64,000 bases of DNA from Codonopsis lanceolata (lineage: Eukaryota; Streptophyta; Magnoliopsida; Asterales; Campanulaceae). The DNA is taken from NCBI GenBank assembly GCA_013146195.2, contig CM028378.1, positions 78,521,254 through 78,585,253 on the forward strand, written 5' to 3'. The position numbers were made by a program, and so were the translations under genes. Positions 1 through 11,039 of this stretch are shown in pieces. How positions within the stretch are numbered: the stretch's first letter is position 1; each line of letters opens with the position of its first letter. A model generated the notes under the pieces. The model saw only the letters and a program-made list of their open reading frames with translations, was not told where the DNA came from and did not search any database.

Positions 1-87
1 GGGGGACAACCAGCCTTACCCTTTTACTGGGGGGGACAAAGGAGCCTTACCTCGAAAAAGAATACATATAGATAACAAAAAAGAAAC

Positions 88-1985
88 TTAAGATATTCTA
101 ACATAAGAAGTACCTATTCTATCAAGAATAACCTTTCCTTTAATAAAAGGAGGCAAATCAGTGATCGAAGAAAACTCTGAATCCTTACTTTGATCAACCC
201 CTAAATTAGCAAGGCTATCAGCGACAGAATTCGCTTCCCTGAAACAATGACTGAAAACGAATTGGCAATCACGATGCATAGATAGAAGAGCCCGAACATA
301 ATAGTGGAGAGACCAAGGGTAATTATGACCTTTTGTGAGCCAATGAAAAATAATTTGAGAATCCATCTCTACAATAGTATTTCTGAACCCATGAGAGTGC
401 AACCAACAAACACCTTGGAATAAAGCCTTCATCTCAGCTTCTATATTAATAGCATTACCAAAATAAGAGGAGTACGCATAAATAACTTGCCCATGCGAAT
501 GACGAATTAAACCACCACCACCACTGATTCCCAGGATTGCCCCTACTAGCTCCATCAGAATTGAGCTTAAACAAACCACCCAAAGGTTTAGACCACTTAA
601 CAGCTTGAATCTTAATCTTCCGTTTAGAAGCAAAAATAGGAACACCAGAATAATTATGCAGCACAAAGAAATTCCCTTTGCCCATTATGAGAGAAAGGTC
701 GGATAAGATGGCAGGAATTATGGATGAGATAGGAACTTGAGAGTTGTCATAAAGGATGGAATTGCGAACCTTCCATATATGCCATAGAATCAGAGATGGG
801 AGAAACGTATGGGTTGCAGAGATTGAAGAACACCAACTCGACATGCACCTCTGCTAAATAGAAGCACCCGAGATCGGGAGGTTGTGAGAGAAATTAAAAG
901 AAGCCCATATCTCCAAAGCTAAGTTGCCAGAAATAAACAAATGATTAAAAGATTCAACAGCAGGTTGGGAGCAGCAAACACAACGAGAAGCAAGTTGGTA
1001 GCCTTTACGAAATAAACCTTCATCAACTGGAAGCCGATGTAAGAATAAACACCAAAGGAAAACTCCAATCTTTTTCGGTAACAACTTGTGCCAAATAAAT
1101 TTGGCTGAGAGCATAGTAGAAGCTGCCAGATTAACAACAACCAAAGCCGAAGATAAGGAAAATTTGCCTGAGGAAATTTCGGTCCAGGAGGGAGAATCAG
1201 GCTGATTAATAAGACATATCCGATTCTCCAGAATAAAAGAACGAGCATAATTAGGGAGGACAGCAATGGCCAAATTCGTGAGATGAGCACCAAGCAGAAT
1301 CAAAAAGATCTTTGACTTGAGATAAAGCACAATCCGGAGGGCAAGAAAGCAACGGCCCAGGAAGCCACTTATCAAACCAAATGGAGCAATTACCGAGACC
1401 TATGTTCCAGCTTATACAAGGCTCAGCAATATGTTGAATAGACTTAAGGCGACGCCAAATATGAGAACCTCTAGCAGACGAAAGAGAAGCATGTATTGAA
1501 GGGAAATAACGGGCTTTCAAAAAGAGAGTCCACAGGCTATCCACAGTACGAAATCGCCACCAAATCTTAATCGAGAAAGCTTTAACCATAGAGGAAACAA
1601 AAGTAATACCGAGACCTCCCATATTCTGCGGTTTACAACAATGCTGCCAAGCTACCCAATGAGATTTAGACGAACCATCTAAACCTTCCCAAAAGAAATT
1701 AGCAAACACTCTCTCCAGCATATTTATAACATCCTTTGGAGGATCAAGAGAGGCCAAAAGATAAGATGTGATCGATTGAAGAACATGGCGAATGAGAGTT
1801 ATTTTTCCCGCAGCATTAAGGAAAGACCCATACCAAGATTCCACTTTTGATTGCAACTTGGAAATAATGGGATCAAACAAGTGTCTAGTCTTACGTCCAA
1901 ACTATAAGGGACATCCCAAATAAGAAATGGGAAATGAGCCAAGCTGAAAACCAAAAAGAGAAGAGATACGAGCAGCTCTGGCATT
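88..1985 (-). pseudogene. LINE-A ORF2, C-terminal half (RT end, zf-RVT, RNase H)
   Basis: The minus strand, starting next to the solo LTR, first encodes the end of the reverse transcriptase (ISYLGCPL motif at about 1925, then an in-frame TAG). The thumb-like region follows, then the plant zinc-binding domain 'zf-RVT' (FIWHKLLPKKIGVFLW near 1080, cysteine pairs CVCCSQ near 970), and last an RNase H domain at about 88-560. The RNase H shows EAEMKAL, VEMDSQ and the C-terminal REANSVADSLANLG, typical of plant LINEs. RNase H removes the RNA template during target-primed reverse transcription. The parts lie in different frames with at least two frameshifts. The order matches LINE-B at 30.3-32.6 kb. 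Confidence 0.85.
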
Positions 1986-3793
1986 TGTGAGGTTCGAGTG
2001 CGACCAGCGCCCGCGCCTGGATAGGGGTGCCGCAGATGCGGGACACCACTGCTCTCGTTCCATCCTCCCTTGTTTAGGGGAAGACGAAATCTAAAGTGCG
2101 AGAGGAGTGTTGTCTATATTAGCACGTTGGAATGTGCCTCGGTTGCCCTGAGTGGATTTTGTATCCAATATGGGAACTAATGGTTTTCCATATCAAGTTA
2201 TCCCTTATTTCGGGGATACCAGGATATGGGAATGCATTACCCTTCCATTCCCATTCTCCCCTGTTCTCTTTAGGGGAAAACGGAGAAGTGCAAGAAAGGA
2301 TATTGCGACGCCCCCACTATGGATTTATTGAAAATAGCCTTATGGCCCATTCAGATCACTATGGGAGCTATGGGTTTCCCGCATCAAGTTATCCCTTGTT
2401 TAGGGGATACCAGGATATGGGAATACATCACCCCTCCATTCTCGTATCTCCCTTTTTTAGGGGAGAACAGGAAAGTACAAAGAGGGAATGTTGCGAGGCC
2501 CCACTGGATCTGAAAGTTTTAGAGTCGCCATCTTTATTTTAAGGCAAATAAAGCAAAACCAAATAAAAGAAAAATAAACCAGAGAAAAAGAAAACGGGTT
2601 CGGAGGCTAAGTTACGAGTTGGGAAGGTGCTAGGCACCCAACTCGCCCTTTCGGTCTCGAAAATGGTTTTTGGCTGAAGTATGCTTATTGTCATATTTAT
2701 TTAGCAAATAAATAAGGTATTATAATGACAAGGGAAATTTAAACAAATACATTCGTGGCCACATTATTTACGGACTCGCAGTCGTCTCCTTCCAATAATT
2801 ACAAACATATTTAAGAATATTTGGCCATTATAACGGCTCTTTTACATAATATTTCCTATTCTAATCCGGGCAGCACAACGGCTTATATGGGCTACATTGC
2901 GCCGGATTTAAATAACAACTTTTAAAAATAAATAGATGACAGAAAAATAAATAAAGAAATAAAACGGCGCTCTTAAAGGTATTACCTTTTAGAGCGGCGG
3001 TGTGCTCGCTCTGTCCTTCAGGGAGAGGGAGTCTTTTTGTTGTTTGTGTGTGTTGTTGTTTTGATTTGGGCGGAATGGCGCTTTATTTCGAGGGTTTGGG
3101 CTTATCAACTCGGGTAGAGTGACAGCTTATTTGGGTAGGTTTTGGCCTTTTTGGTTGGGCGGAACCTAGACTTAATTTATTGACTTTTCAGCTCGTTACT
3201 CGGGCAAAGTAACGGCTTACTTTGGGATTTTTGGACTGGGGAAGTGAGGTGGATACCTAACAACTAGGCTAGGGATCACTTATAACCTATGGGTTTTTGA
3301 TTTGGCAGAGTTTGGACGGGGTTTGGAGACTATAGGGGTTTCCACTAACCTATCTCGCACCTCTCGTACTAACCTATCGGAGGAATCGCAGAAGCAGAGC
3401 TTCGCTGCGATTTTTTTTATCGCATAAACTGAGCAGAGAAAATGAGAGGCCGGGGGTCTCTATTTATAGTAAAGGCGAGACACGGCCGGCATTTGTCAAT
3501 TTCTTCTTCGTGCATCAGCAGCTTGTACCTTGCGCATCAGGAATTGTACAATCCGGCATCTGAGAGAGAGAACAGTGCTACGCATGGTGCGGCACCAAGG
3601 GGCCTTGGTGCGGCACCATGAAGGCTTCCAGGTTTGAAAATTTTGCACTTTACCCCCTGCAGTTCACTGTTTCGCGTATCCTGCTTTTCCTTTTGCATTT
3701 TTAACTCCTGTAACTTGACATTTGTTAAGTTTTAACAGTTCTTGATATTTTATGTCAGTCACATACCAGGGGTACGAAATTGGGGTGTCTACA
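1986..3793 (-). mobile_element. Solo LTR of the Tat-A LTR family inside LINE-A
   Basis: A 1.81 kb block from TGTGAGGTTCG to GGGGTGTCTACA that matches the two LTRs of Tat-A (33946-35736 and 54649-56432) along its whole length. Shared blocks include the internal subrepeats with ATCAAGTTATCCCT, the GGTGCTAGGCACCCAACTCG block and the terminal GGGGTGTCTACA. On the minus strand a TATAAATA box lies at 3461-3468, so the LTR is oriented like Tat-A. No internal sequence or second LTR adjoins it. The flanks are GCATT on the left and GCAGC on the right, agreeing at three of five bases, so the target-site duplication is imperfect. LINE-A ORF2 resumes on both sides. Confidence 0.85.
3461..3468 (-). promoter_or_regulatory. 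TATA box of the solo LTR
   Basis: TATAAATA on the minus strand, at the same place as in the two Tat-A LTRs. It supports minus-strand transcription of this LTR family. Confidence 0.55.
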
Positions 3794-5987
3794 GCAGCCC
3801 CAATTGACGAAGAAACATAAACCCGACTTTTAGCTTTATTAATGCTTTGACGCGACATCTGTTCATAATGATTCAGAACCTCAAGATGTTTTTGAGCAGA
3901 CCAACAATTGCCATTACAAAAAAGAATAACATCATCAACAAAAGAGAGATGGGAAAAAACTGGACATCCACTTATCGTGGAATAACGAGAGCGAGGATCC
4001 GAAGTGTGAAGATCATTGAGGCTTCGACTAACCACTTCTGAAACAATAATGAATAGGCTCGGAGAGAGGGGATCACCTTGACGGAGGCCTCGAGAAGATT
4101 AGCCGGAGAGCCATTAATAAGGACTGAAAACCAATTGTCCGAAATAAGACGCCAAATAATATCAATAAACTCCTCATTGAATCCAAACTTTCTAAGGACG
4201 TGAAGAAGGAATAACCAAGAGACACGATCAAACGCTTTCTCCATATCAAGCTTAATGATGATATTTGAACCATTAATTTTCTTCCCCAAAAAAGTGACCA
4301 ACTCCTGGGCTAAAAGAACATTATCCTGAATAACCCTCACTTTGGTTAATGCACTTTGGTTTGGAGATATAATCTGCGGGAGATACTTAGCCAATCTATC
4401 CGCGATGAGCTTGGAAATAATTTCATTACAAAAGTTGCAAAGACTTATAGGCCTTAAGTCTTTAAAAGAAGACATAGAGGCAACTTTGGGAATTGTAGCA
4501 ATAAGAGTACTCGTCCAAGAACGAGGAAGAGAAAAACCAGCGAAAAATTCCTGAATGGCAAGAAAAGATCCTCTTTTATAATGTCCCAACAAGAGACAAA
4601 AAATTGGCCTGTGAAGCCATCTGGGCCTGCTGCACTTTCTCGGCTAAGACAAGAAATAGAGGCGTAAAGCTCGTCTATAGTAGGCACACTAGTAAGAGCC
4701 ATGTTCCAGTCCTGAGTGACAATGCGAGGGATCATAGATAGGTCCACAGATGAGGAAGTATTTTCAGCCGAAAGGAGATCACTAAAAAAATCAACAGCTC
4801 CCTTTGCAATATCAACTTCATTCTCAAGCAATACATTATCCGCTGTACGAATCGAATGAATATGAAGACGACGTTGCGAATGACGAACGGAGGCATGAAA
4901 AATTTTTGTATTCCCATCTCCTTCTTTAAACCAGGGTATCTTAGCTTTCTGGCGCCAATAAGCCTCTTCGATAGTGAGGGATTTACGCAAGATAGCCTGG
5001 GCATGAAGCATGGCAGTGCGGTTATCACTAGAAGGATTCAGCTCAAACAGTAATTCTTTTTTCTAAAACATCCTATTCTGCATTAGAAACAGCTGTAAAA
5101 ATGTTACCAAAAGTCTCTTTGTTCCAAACGCGAAGAGCACCTTTCGTTGCTCGAAGTTTGTTAGCAAAAAGCACTAGCGGTCTGCCCAGAGTAACAGAAT
5201 TCCAAGCATTCCGAACCACTTCCTGAAAAGAGTCATGGCTGGTCCAGACGTTCAGAAACCGAAATGGTCTAGCTTTGGAAATAGAAGTAGAAGATATATT
5301 CAGCAATAAAGGGGAGTGATCGGAACAGGTTCGGTTGAGGTGTTGAACCGAAGTAGAGGGATATAAATCCAGAAAAGCAATATTACATAAAATACGATCA
5401 ATCAGTTGATGAATTGTTACTCCCTCTTCTCGCTTGTTCCACCAAGTATACTGAGGACCAGAAAAACCAAGATCGGTAAGACCACAAGCAGCATTACTAG
5501 CATGAAAATCCATGGCACCGTTCCTATCCCAACCACGGCCGCCTGATTTTTCAGAAGGATCAAGAATTATATTGAAATCGCCACCCACTATCCAGGGAGA
5601 ATTAACAAATTGGGCACTAAGATAAATTAATTCTGACCAAAGAATCTGTCTATCTTGAGCATCACATTTAGCGTAAACACATGAGAAACACACTGAATGA
5701 GGCCACGTATAATGCTGGAGGCTAAGAGTGACCTGCTGAGTAGAGCTTTGCACTAGAGAACAAGTGTAAGCAGATTTAGCAAAAATCCATATAGAACTTA
5801 TGGAAATAGAAAAACATAAATTAAATTTAAGACGCCTGCTGATAAATTTAATTCTATCCTGATTAATCATTGGTTCGAAAACAGCAATAACCGAAATCTT
5901 GTGAATTTTGACGAGCTGTTTGATACAAGCCACAGTAGGATCGTTTCCAACTCCTCGAACATTCCAGAATAAGGCCTTAACATCCAT
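3794..5987 (-). pseudogene. LINE-A ORF2, N-terminal half (endonuclease and reverse transcriptase)
   Basis: Starts with an apurinic-type endonuclease domain (about 5073-5987) beginning MDVKALFWNVRGVGND, with GGDFNIILDPSEKSGGRGW, RILCNIAFLDL and CSDHSPLLLNIS. Those carry the expected Asn, Asp and His of an EEP-fold nuclease, which nicks the target to prime reverse transcription. A linker (WFKEGDGNTKIFHASV, 4454-5011) leads into the reverse transcriptase (3794-4592): LRPISLCNF, KLDMEKAFDRVSW, and the catalytic box FVDD in SFVDDVILFCNGN (usual plant LINE form FADD). Frameshifts lie near 5050, 4580 and 4090. The reading runs into the solo LTR at 3793 and resumes at 1985. Confidence 0.88.
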
Positions 5988-6490
5988 GTGTAACTGGATT
6001 GGAGAGAGAACCGGATTTGAGCTTTGATCGAAGAAGCCGATCTGAAGAAGGAACTTTCTTTGGCTTACTCACATTGACACCAGACTCCAAATTTAGAGCC
6101 TCTAAATTCGCAGTTTCTTGGTCAGTACCATCTTCTATTATATCTTCAAGGACTGCAAAAGAGTTTGAAATTGTGATAGGATCATCGGCTTCCTTATCCA
6201 TCTCAGGGACCGAAGTAGGGTGCTTTTGCATGGGTATTTCTGGAGGGGGATCAGGGGTGGTTGTTTGAGAGATCGTGACAGTTTCTGGGAGATTTGGTTG
6301 TGGGGGTAAATCTTGAGAAGTCGACGGGATAGATTTTTGAATAGGAAGAGAAGGAGGAATAACCTGCTTGCTAGGGTTTTGGGTTTTAGAAACATCATGC
6401 ATGGTAGGGTTTTCTGTCGTGATGTCTTCACGGACAGCTGGCGTGTGAGATGAAGGTAAATTAGGAGAATTAAGAACGCTTACATCTTTT
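5977..6490 (-). pseudogene. LINE-A ORF1, C-terminal part
   Basis: A Pro/Ser/Thr-rich, acidic stretch open from about 6475 to 5977 that ends a few bases into the ORF2 start codon region, as usual for plant LINEs where ORF1 and ORF2 overlap or nearly touch. It has no catalytic motif. In plant LINEs this low-complexity tail follows the zinc knuckle of the ORF1 RNA-binding protein, and here that N-terminal half is found inverted at 6587-7330. The methionine at 6402 is internal, because open reading continues upstream of it to about 6475, so it is not a true start. Confidence 0.7.
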
Positions 6491-6544
6491 GGCTTCCATA
6501 GTGCACATTTTGAGCACGCACTACTACACGTACTTAAGGTGCGA

Positions 6545-7490
6545 TTGGTCCAACCCTAAAATTCCCCCTGTCGGCGCTCTTCTCTTATGGCGGCGGCCTC
6601 AGCCGGCGCTGATTCCCCTCATGAGCCTCCTTCCCCATCGTTCAAACAATCGTTTGCATCCATAGTCTCCAATCAAACTCCTGTCTCGGTTCCACTCATT
6701 CCCACGTCTACCTTTAAGGGTGAGCCGTGTCTTAAGCTTTCCTCGGATCTTATCAACCTTCTTGCTAAACCTTTTCATCTTACTTTGGTTGGTAAGTTTT
6801 CGCATGTTAGGCCTTCAATGGATACTTTACGTAAGAACTTCTTAACTCTTGGACTCAAAGTTGATGTAACATTGGGACACCTAGACGCCAAGCATATTCT
6901 CATCCAAGTTCATCATGAACAAGATTTCCAACGACTTTGGATTAAGGATCAGTTGTTCTTGGTTTCTTTTCCCATTCGCGTATTCAAGTGGATGCCTGAT
7001 TTTCGGCCTGAGGTAGAGAGTCCAATTGTTCCGGTTTGGTTTGATCTTCCTGGCTTACCTATCTATCTATTTCATAAACAGGTTATTTTCTCAATAGCCA
7101 GCCTTATTGGTAAGCCTTTTCTTCTTGACAATCCAACTGTTAACCTTACAAGACCTAGTGTGGCTAGGGTTTGTATAGAAATTGATCTTACAAAGCCTAT
7201 TCCTAAGTGTATCTGAGTTGATTGTGGTAGAGAAAGGGAGGGATTCTGGCAGCATATCATTGCAGAAAAACTTCCTCAATATTGTCACTTTTGTCATAGG
7301 CAAGGTCACGAGGATAATTCATGCAAATTAAGCAGCAAGCAAAAAGCACTAGCACATCGTCTAAGCCTACAAGGGCTAAGGTCAATACGGCAGTCCCTTC
7401 TTCTCAGACTAATGTTTCAAGAACTAACACTTCACCAAACTTCCTGAAGCTGCAGATCTGCCAGTTTTTACTCCATTTCAGCTTCATCTA
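6545..7490 (+). pseudogene. LINE-A 5' UTR and ORF1 N-terminal half, inverted (DUF4283 and CCHC)
   Basis: ATG at 6587 (MAAASAGADSPHEPPSPSF) opens a 209-residue frame that resembles the DUF4283 domain of plant LINE ORF1 proteins: a short Pro-rich leader, SFASIVSN, then FSHVRPSMDTLRKNF, FPIRVFKWMPDFRPEVESPI and VWFDLPGLPIYL. A stop (TGA at 7214) follows PIPKCI. Past it the same frame continues with CHFCHRQGHEDNSC, a CCHC zinc knuckle, near 7285-7325. Plant ORF1 proteins bind the LINE RNA. The fragment has the start of ORF1 and lies in the opposite orientation to the rest of LINE-A, with its 5' end at the junction. The outer end near 7490 is a guess from where similarity to an ORF1 protein fades. 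Confidence 0.82.
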
Positions 7491-7937
7491 GTTTGTTTTT
7501 AAAAAACTGTTCTCTACTTTAGCACGTGAGAGAACAATTAATCATTGATTGTTTCTCTCACCATTATACACTTGGTTGAAAACTCATTTTGTACATGATC
7601 CATTAGAGATCTTACTTATAAACCTAATGGATAAACAAGTGCACCTTTTAAAATCCAAAGCTAACCACTTTGGTAGTGGACGTAGTACTATTCACAGTAT
7701 GAACCACTTCTAAATTATGTGTACTGTCTAATCTGTTTCTATCTTTCTATTAATTGCTGCTACTTATCTTAATTCACTACTGAATCTGTACTATACTAGA
7801 GCAACTTATCGGTTCGTTCTCTTTAAGAAATCTTTCTTTTGAAAAGTTTTTATAAAAAGCATATATTCAACCTCTAGCCTAGATTGAGCTTATTTCGGGA
7901 CCAACACTTCACCTTGAATTTGATTACTACACCACAC
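7491..7937. other. Non-coding DNA with two short inverted repeats
   Basis: AT-rich with no coding signal. Two inverted repeats stand out. TGAGAGAACAAT pairs with ATTGTTTCTCTCA at about 7526-7561. ATCCATTAG pairs with CTAATGGAT, enclosed by CACTTG and CAAGTG, at about 7570-7641. They may be remnants of small MITEs. No flanking duplication was found. Confidence 0.35.
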
Positions 7938-8765
7938 TCAACACTTTGTTCTGCCTACTTTAACTAAACAAATAGACCCCAATGAGCTAGGACCACTTCC
8001 CCATTTGAAAATACCTATCTGGCAACTGCTAGGTGCATCATCCATAAATTTTCTCGAATTTTTCAGTATCTTCAACAGCTTTCGTGTACCATTTGTAAAA
8101 TTAAAAAAAAAAACTATGTATGGCCAGTAGTTGGGGCTTTCTTTTGCTAGATACGGGAAGCAATTAGTTATAAAATGATTTGTGCCACTATGATAAACGG
8201 GCATTTAATAGTTGATATTTCTTGGTTCGAAATTTACCCTTCCATTACCTTTCCAAATCCCTTCTTTTTGTGAATAAATTTTCCATATGATTTTTTATTC
8301 CGATTCACTTTCATCGTCCTTCAATACTATCATCAACATATAATCATGAGGGAATTTCGTTGATCCATTACTACACTCGAACACAATCTTGTAGTCGAAA
8401 TAGGGGTTTAAGCCACTCGAACATAAAAAGTGTTTCGTTGTTAGAATTAACATTTCAACTACATAGCAACCCATTTCTAGATGCAAGTACACGAGACGTA
8501 CTATTAAGGAATTCTTGAGTTGTTTGAGGGATACCCGCCTCAGCATCGAGAGAGTGTAGCTCCACCTTGTTGACTTTGTATGTTTGAAAAAAATGTGGTT
8601 CTATAAAGAAACCAGAGTGGCCTTTCAACTGCATGTTATGAAATTGCATTCTTATAAAGAGATCATCCTCTTTGTAAGTTCCTTGTATACAGATGCGTAT
8701 TTGTACACATCTTTAGCCGATAAGTATCTGAATGTTTCAAAGACAACATCGTCAAACTCCATAAG
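7938..8765 (-). pseudogene. F-box protein pseudogene (F-box plus associated domain)
   Basis: The minus strand holds, in gene order but in several frames, parts of a plant F-box protein. They are an F-box-like start at about 8765 (DVVFETFRYLSAKDVYKYAS), a middle segment with GHSGFFIEPHFFQ and ASRNGLLCS, a segment with FDYKIVFECSNGS and DYMLMIVLKDDESESE, and a C-terminal part with PYIVFFFNFTNGTRKLLKI and GIFKWG. F-box proteins are substrate adaptors of SCF ubiquitin ligases. A frameshift near 8655 and further breaks near 8450 and 8250 show it is not functional. Family assignment is from motif recognition only. It could also be called an F-box-associated fragment. Confidence 0.55.
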
Positions 8766-8911
8766 TGAAACTGGAATAGATTTTTGAACAGCAGTCAAGA
8801 AACAAATCGAATACCCTAGAGAAAAACATATATGATATGACAATATATAGAAGATGAATAAGGTTGTGCAAAATTGCTTGTCAATAACCGAAAAGGAATA
8901 TGAGAAAGCCA

Positions 8912-8990
8912 GCCATGTCCACCGATTTATGTCTCAGGTGGCCAACAAGTTTCTTGTTCTAATTGTAAGAAAGAAACCAAAAAGAGAAGG
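8912..8990. repeat. Direct repeat, left copy, flanking the TRIM-like LTR
   Basis: A run of about 77 bp starting GCCATGTCCACCGAT is found again at 9371-9447 with a few mismatches. The TRIM-like sequence lies exactly between the two copies. Confidence 0.8.
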
Positions 8991-9370
8991 TGTAACACCA
9001 CATCCCACATTGGATAGGTGTGGGAATTGTGTTAGATTTATAAGGTGGCACCAACATTATCAATGGACTTTTAGGTCGGCTTGTGGTGGGTCTGATGACC
9101 CAAAGTACTACGTGCTCAGTAAGTCAGTGTGTGAGCTACACGTAGTAGATCGGACTTTCGGATTCGGGAAGTTACAAATGGTATCAAAGCAGGTCCTGGC
9201 TTGAAATGTGGGAACAAAGTGTTGTACGGGCCAAAGTGCTACACCTCGGGAGGTGGGAGCCACCTCTTGATCCCCATACAAACCACCTCTTGAATCTTCC
9301 ATCGCCCGGGTACAATTTGGCCTTGACGAGGACATCAAGGATTTAGGTTGAATTTGTATCTTTGAAAACA
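8991..9370 (+). mobile_element. TRIM-like element fragment: one LTR, PBS and short internal part
   Basis: The LTR-like segment 8991-9176 begins TGTAACACC and ends GTTACA, with GGACTTTTAGGTCGGCTTG and the phrase ACGTGCTCAGTAAGTCAGTG known from many plant small LTR elements. Two bases later comes TGGTATCAAAGCAGGTC (9179-9195). It differs at one base from the usual primer-binding site TGGTATCAGAGCAGGT that pairs with initiator tRNA-Met. Then follow about 175 bp of non-coding internal sequence. No second LTR is present, so the 3' half is lost. The element is too short to encode proteins and would have depended on another element. Confidence 0.65.
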
Positions 9371-9447
9371 GCCATGTCCACCGATGAATGTCTCAGGTGG
9401 TCAACAAGTTTCTTGTCCTAATTGTAAGAAAGAAGCCAAAAATAGAA
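9371..9447. repeat. Direct repeat, right copy, flanking the TRIM-like LTR
   Basis: Near-identical to 8912-8990 (GATGAATG for GATTTATG and a few other changes). Far longer than an LTR-element target duplication, so it is a separate duplication of flanking DNA. Confidence 0.8.
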
Positions 9448-9607
9448 CCCCAAGTTGACTTTTTCATTCACCATTCCAACCTATATATATTGTGTTGCAC
9501 GGTAATTCCTATGATTGAGTCCAGTCAATATATTTGCAATTCACAAATGATTCTAACCTAAAATGATTATAGCCTACACAAGGTAACTTTGACCGAGTAG
9601 AACCAAA

Positions 9608-9780
9608 CTACAGCTTCTTTGAAAAAAGTTGTAACCGTGGTTGGGCTAGACTTTGAGTGAAGGCATCGACAACTTCATCACTTGTAGAAACGTATTGAAG
9701 GCGAATGAAACACCGTTGTTGTACGCGGAGCATGCATATGTTGACATGCTCGGAAGAAAAGACCAAGAGCGATCGTCCAT
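9608..9780 (-). pseudogene. Ty1/copia RNase H C-terminal fragment
   Basis: The minus strand reads RLQYVSTSDEVVDAFTQSL and then AQPRLQLFSKKL. This matches the end of copia RNase H, where the usual wording is 'QYVST-D-ADIFTK-L---R---L--KL'. The fragment covers roughly the last 50 residues. No other part of a copia element is visible next to it. A 33-bp direct repeat containing GGAGCATGCAT lies at about 9721-9753 and 9820-9852. Confidence 0.6.
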
Positions 9781-9789
9781 TTAATGAAG

Positions 9790-10230
9790 CGAAAAATCCT
9801 CTTGACAACCTACAAATGCGTGGTACGTGGAGCATGCATTTGTTGACATGCCTGATTTACTGCAAATGACATTCGGGTTGAGCCAAAGAAGGTTTTATTG
9901 AGAGGTAGAGAAAAAGAGGGTTTTATTGAGAGGTGTGAGAAATTACATTTTAGCCCTAACCCAAACTCACGTGGGTGGGACATGGGTACTTAAAGAAATT
10001 TTTCGAACGGCATCCATCAGAAGGACCAAGGCTGTGAAAATTTGAAACTTTTAGGACCTAAAAGTTACAAAAATTTCTTAAGGGATTAATGGTGAGAATA
10101 ATGGCCCAATGTTGCAATTAACCCTTAACATAATTTTGAAAGTGGACCCTTCAAATGAAGATCCCAAAATAATATGGTAAAAGCTTAGAAAATACGATCT
10201 ACGAGTATTTTTTGTAAGACGGATATCCTT
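9790..10230. other. Non-coding stretch
   Basis: No reading frame or element recognised. It holds a short tandem duplication of GGTTTTATTGAGAGGT at about 9891-9940. Confidence 0.4.
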
Positions 10231-10239
10231 GGGTTCAGA

Positions 10240-10669
10240 CTTTAGGGATGTGCATGGGTTCTAAGCCCACGGACTTTGGCATAGCCCAGTATGCGTCCAT
10301 CTAGCCATGAACTTCAGTTTTCAATGCCCAGTATAGTGGGCTTCATGCGGGTATAAAATTGATGAGGTTTCATGGGCTTTGACGGACATTACACGGACAC
10401 GGGCTTTGATGAGCTTATTGATTGAATTATATGTTTCAAAAATTTATGCATATCAAATCTTGGTATTTAAAATAATTTCAATCCATATAGTTTATACTTT
10501 ATATCCATCAAAATTTTAAATTAGCACAAACAGTTTCTATAGATTAAATGAAATAATCTACTGTAAACAATGTAGTCTTGTCGTCTTGGACTCAACGGAC
10601 TGATAGAAGAAGAAAAGAATTAAAAAAATAATGCGGTTGGGTACTACTGTACTAGGGTTTTTTTATGAT

Positions 10670-10703
<34 letters not shown>

Positions 10704-10878
10704 TATATATAATTAATTAATTTAATAGTTATATACACTATAAAACATTAAATAAAACCATGTAGTATTGCAAATAGGTGGGTCGAGCTGGGCACAACGG
10801 TCATTAAACCCGCATTACTGATGAAGACTTTTCCGGGATGGGCCTTATGGGCAGATGGTCGGGTTTGCTCACCCTTAT
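10240..10878. mobile_element. Possible hAT-type MITE with a TA-rich centre
   Basis: Begins near TAGGGATGTGCATGGG and ends near GCTCACCCTTA, which in reverse is TAAGGGTGAGC. The two ends could be diverged terminal inverted repeats of the hAT style, and both ends carry 'gggcttt/gggcc' motifs common in such plant elements. No 8-bp flanking duplication was found, so the call is weak. The centre holds a TA microsatellite. Confidence 0.3.
10669..10712. repeat. (TA)n/(CA)n microsatellite
   Basis: A run of alternating T and A about 26 bases long, then ACACACACATATATATA. Confidence 0.85.
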
Positions 10879-11039
10879 GTTTAGTTGTGAAAGAATGAGA
10901 TTTCATTTACGAATTAAAATATGCAATATAGTTCTACAAAAAACTTATTCAAGTAGTATAGTGACATTTTTACTTGAAACGATTGGAGTAACGATTTACA
11001 AATATAGAACTTTTTTCAACACAAAACCAATAACTATAT

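Larger units (their letters stand above)
1..7490 (-). mobile_element. LINE-A, plant L1-type non-LTR retrotransposon, 5' end inverted
   Basis: On the minus strand, reading right to left, this holds the end of ORF1, then ORF2 with endonuclease, reverse transcriptase, a zinc-binding domain and RNase H, then a 3' UTR that runs off the left edge. The reverse complement of bases 1-60 matches the 3' UTR of LINE-B near 32.67-32.73 kb, so the two are relatives and only about 100 bp of 3' end is missing. The first half of ORF1 lies on the opposite strand at 6545-7490, head to head with the rest. A solo LTR (1986-3793) splits ORF2. Several frameshifts and stops mean the copy is dead. The right boundary is approximate, and no target-site duplication can be tested because the 3' end is outside the window. 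Confidence 0.88.

Noticed and set aside
2132..2542. A 136-codon frame in the solo LTR, with similar frames at 34099-34491 and 54802-55176
   Set aside because: The similarity between them reflects the LTR subrepeats, and other copies break the frame. LTRs of this kind are non-coding.
7526..7641. A microRNA-like precursor
   Set aside because: The two stems are short and separate, with no extended hairpin of the length plant precursors show.
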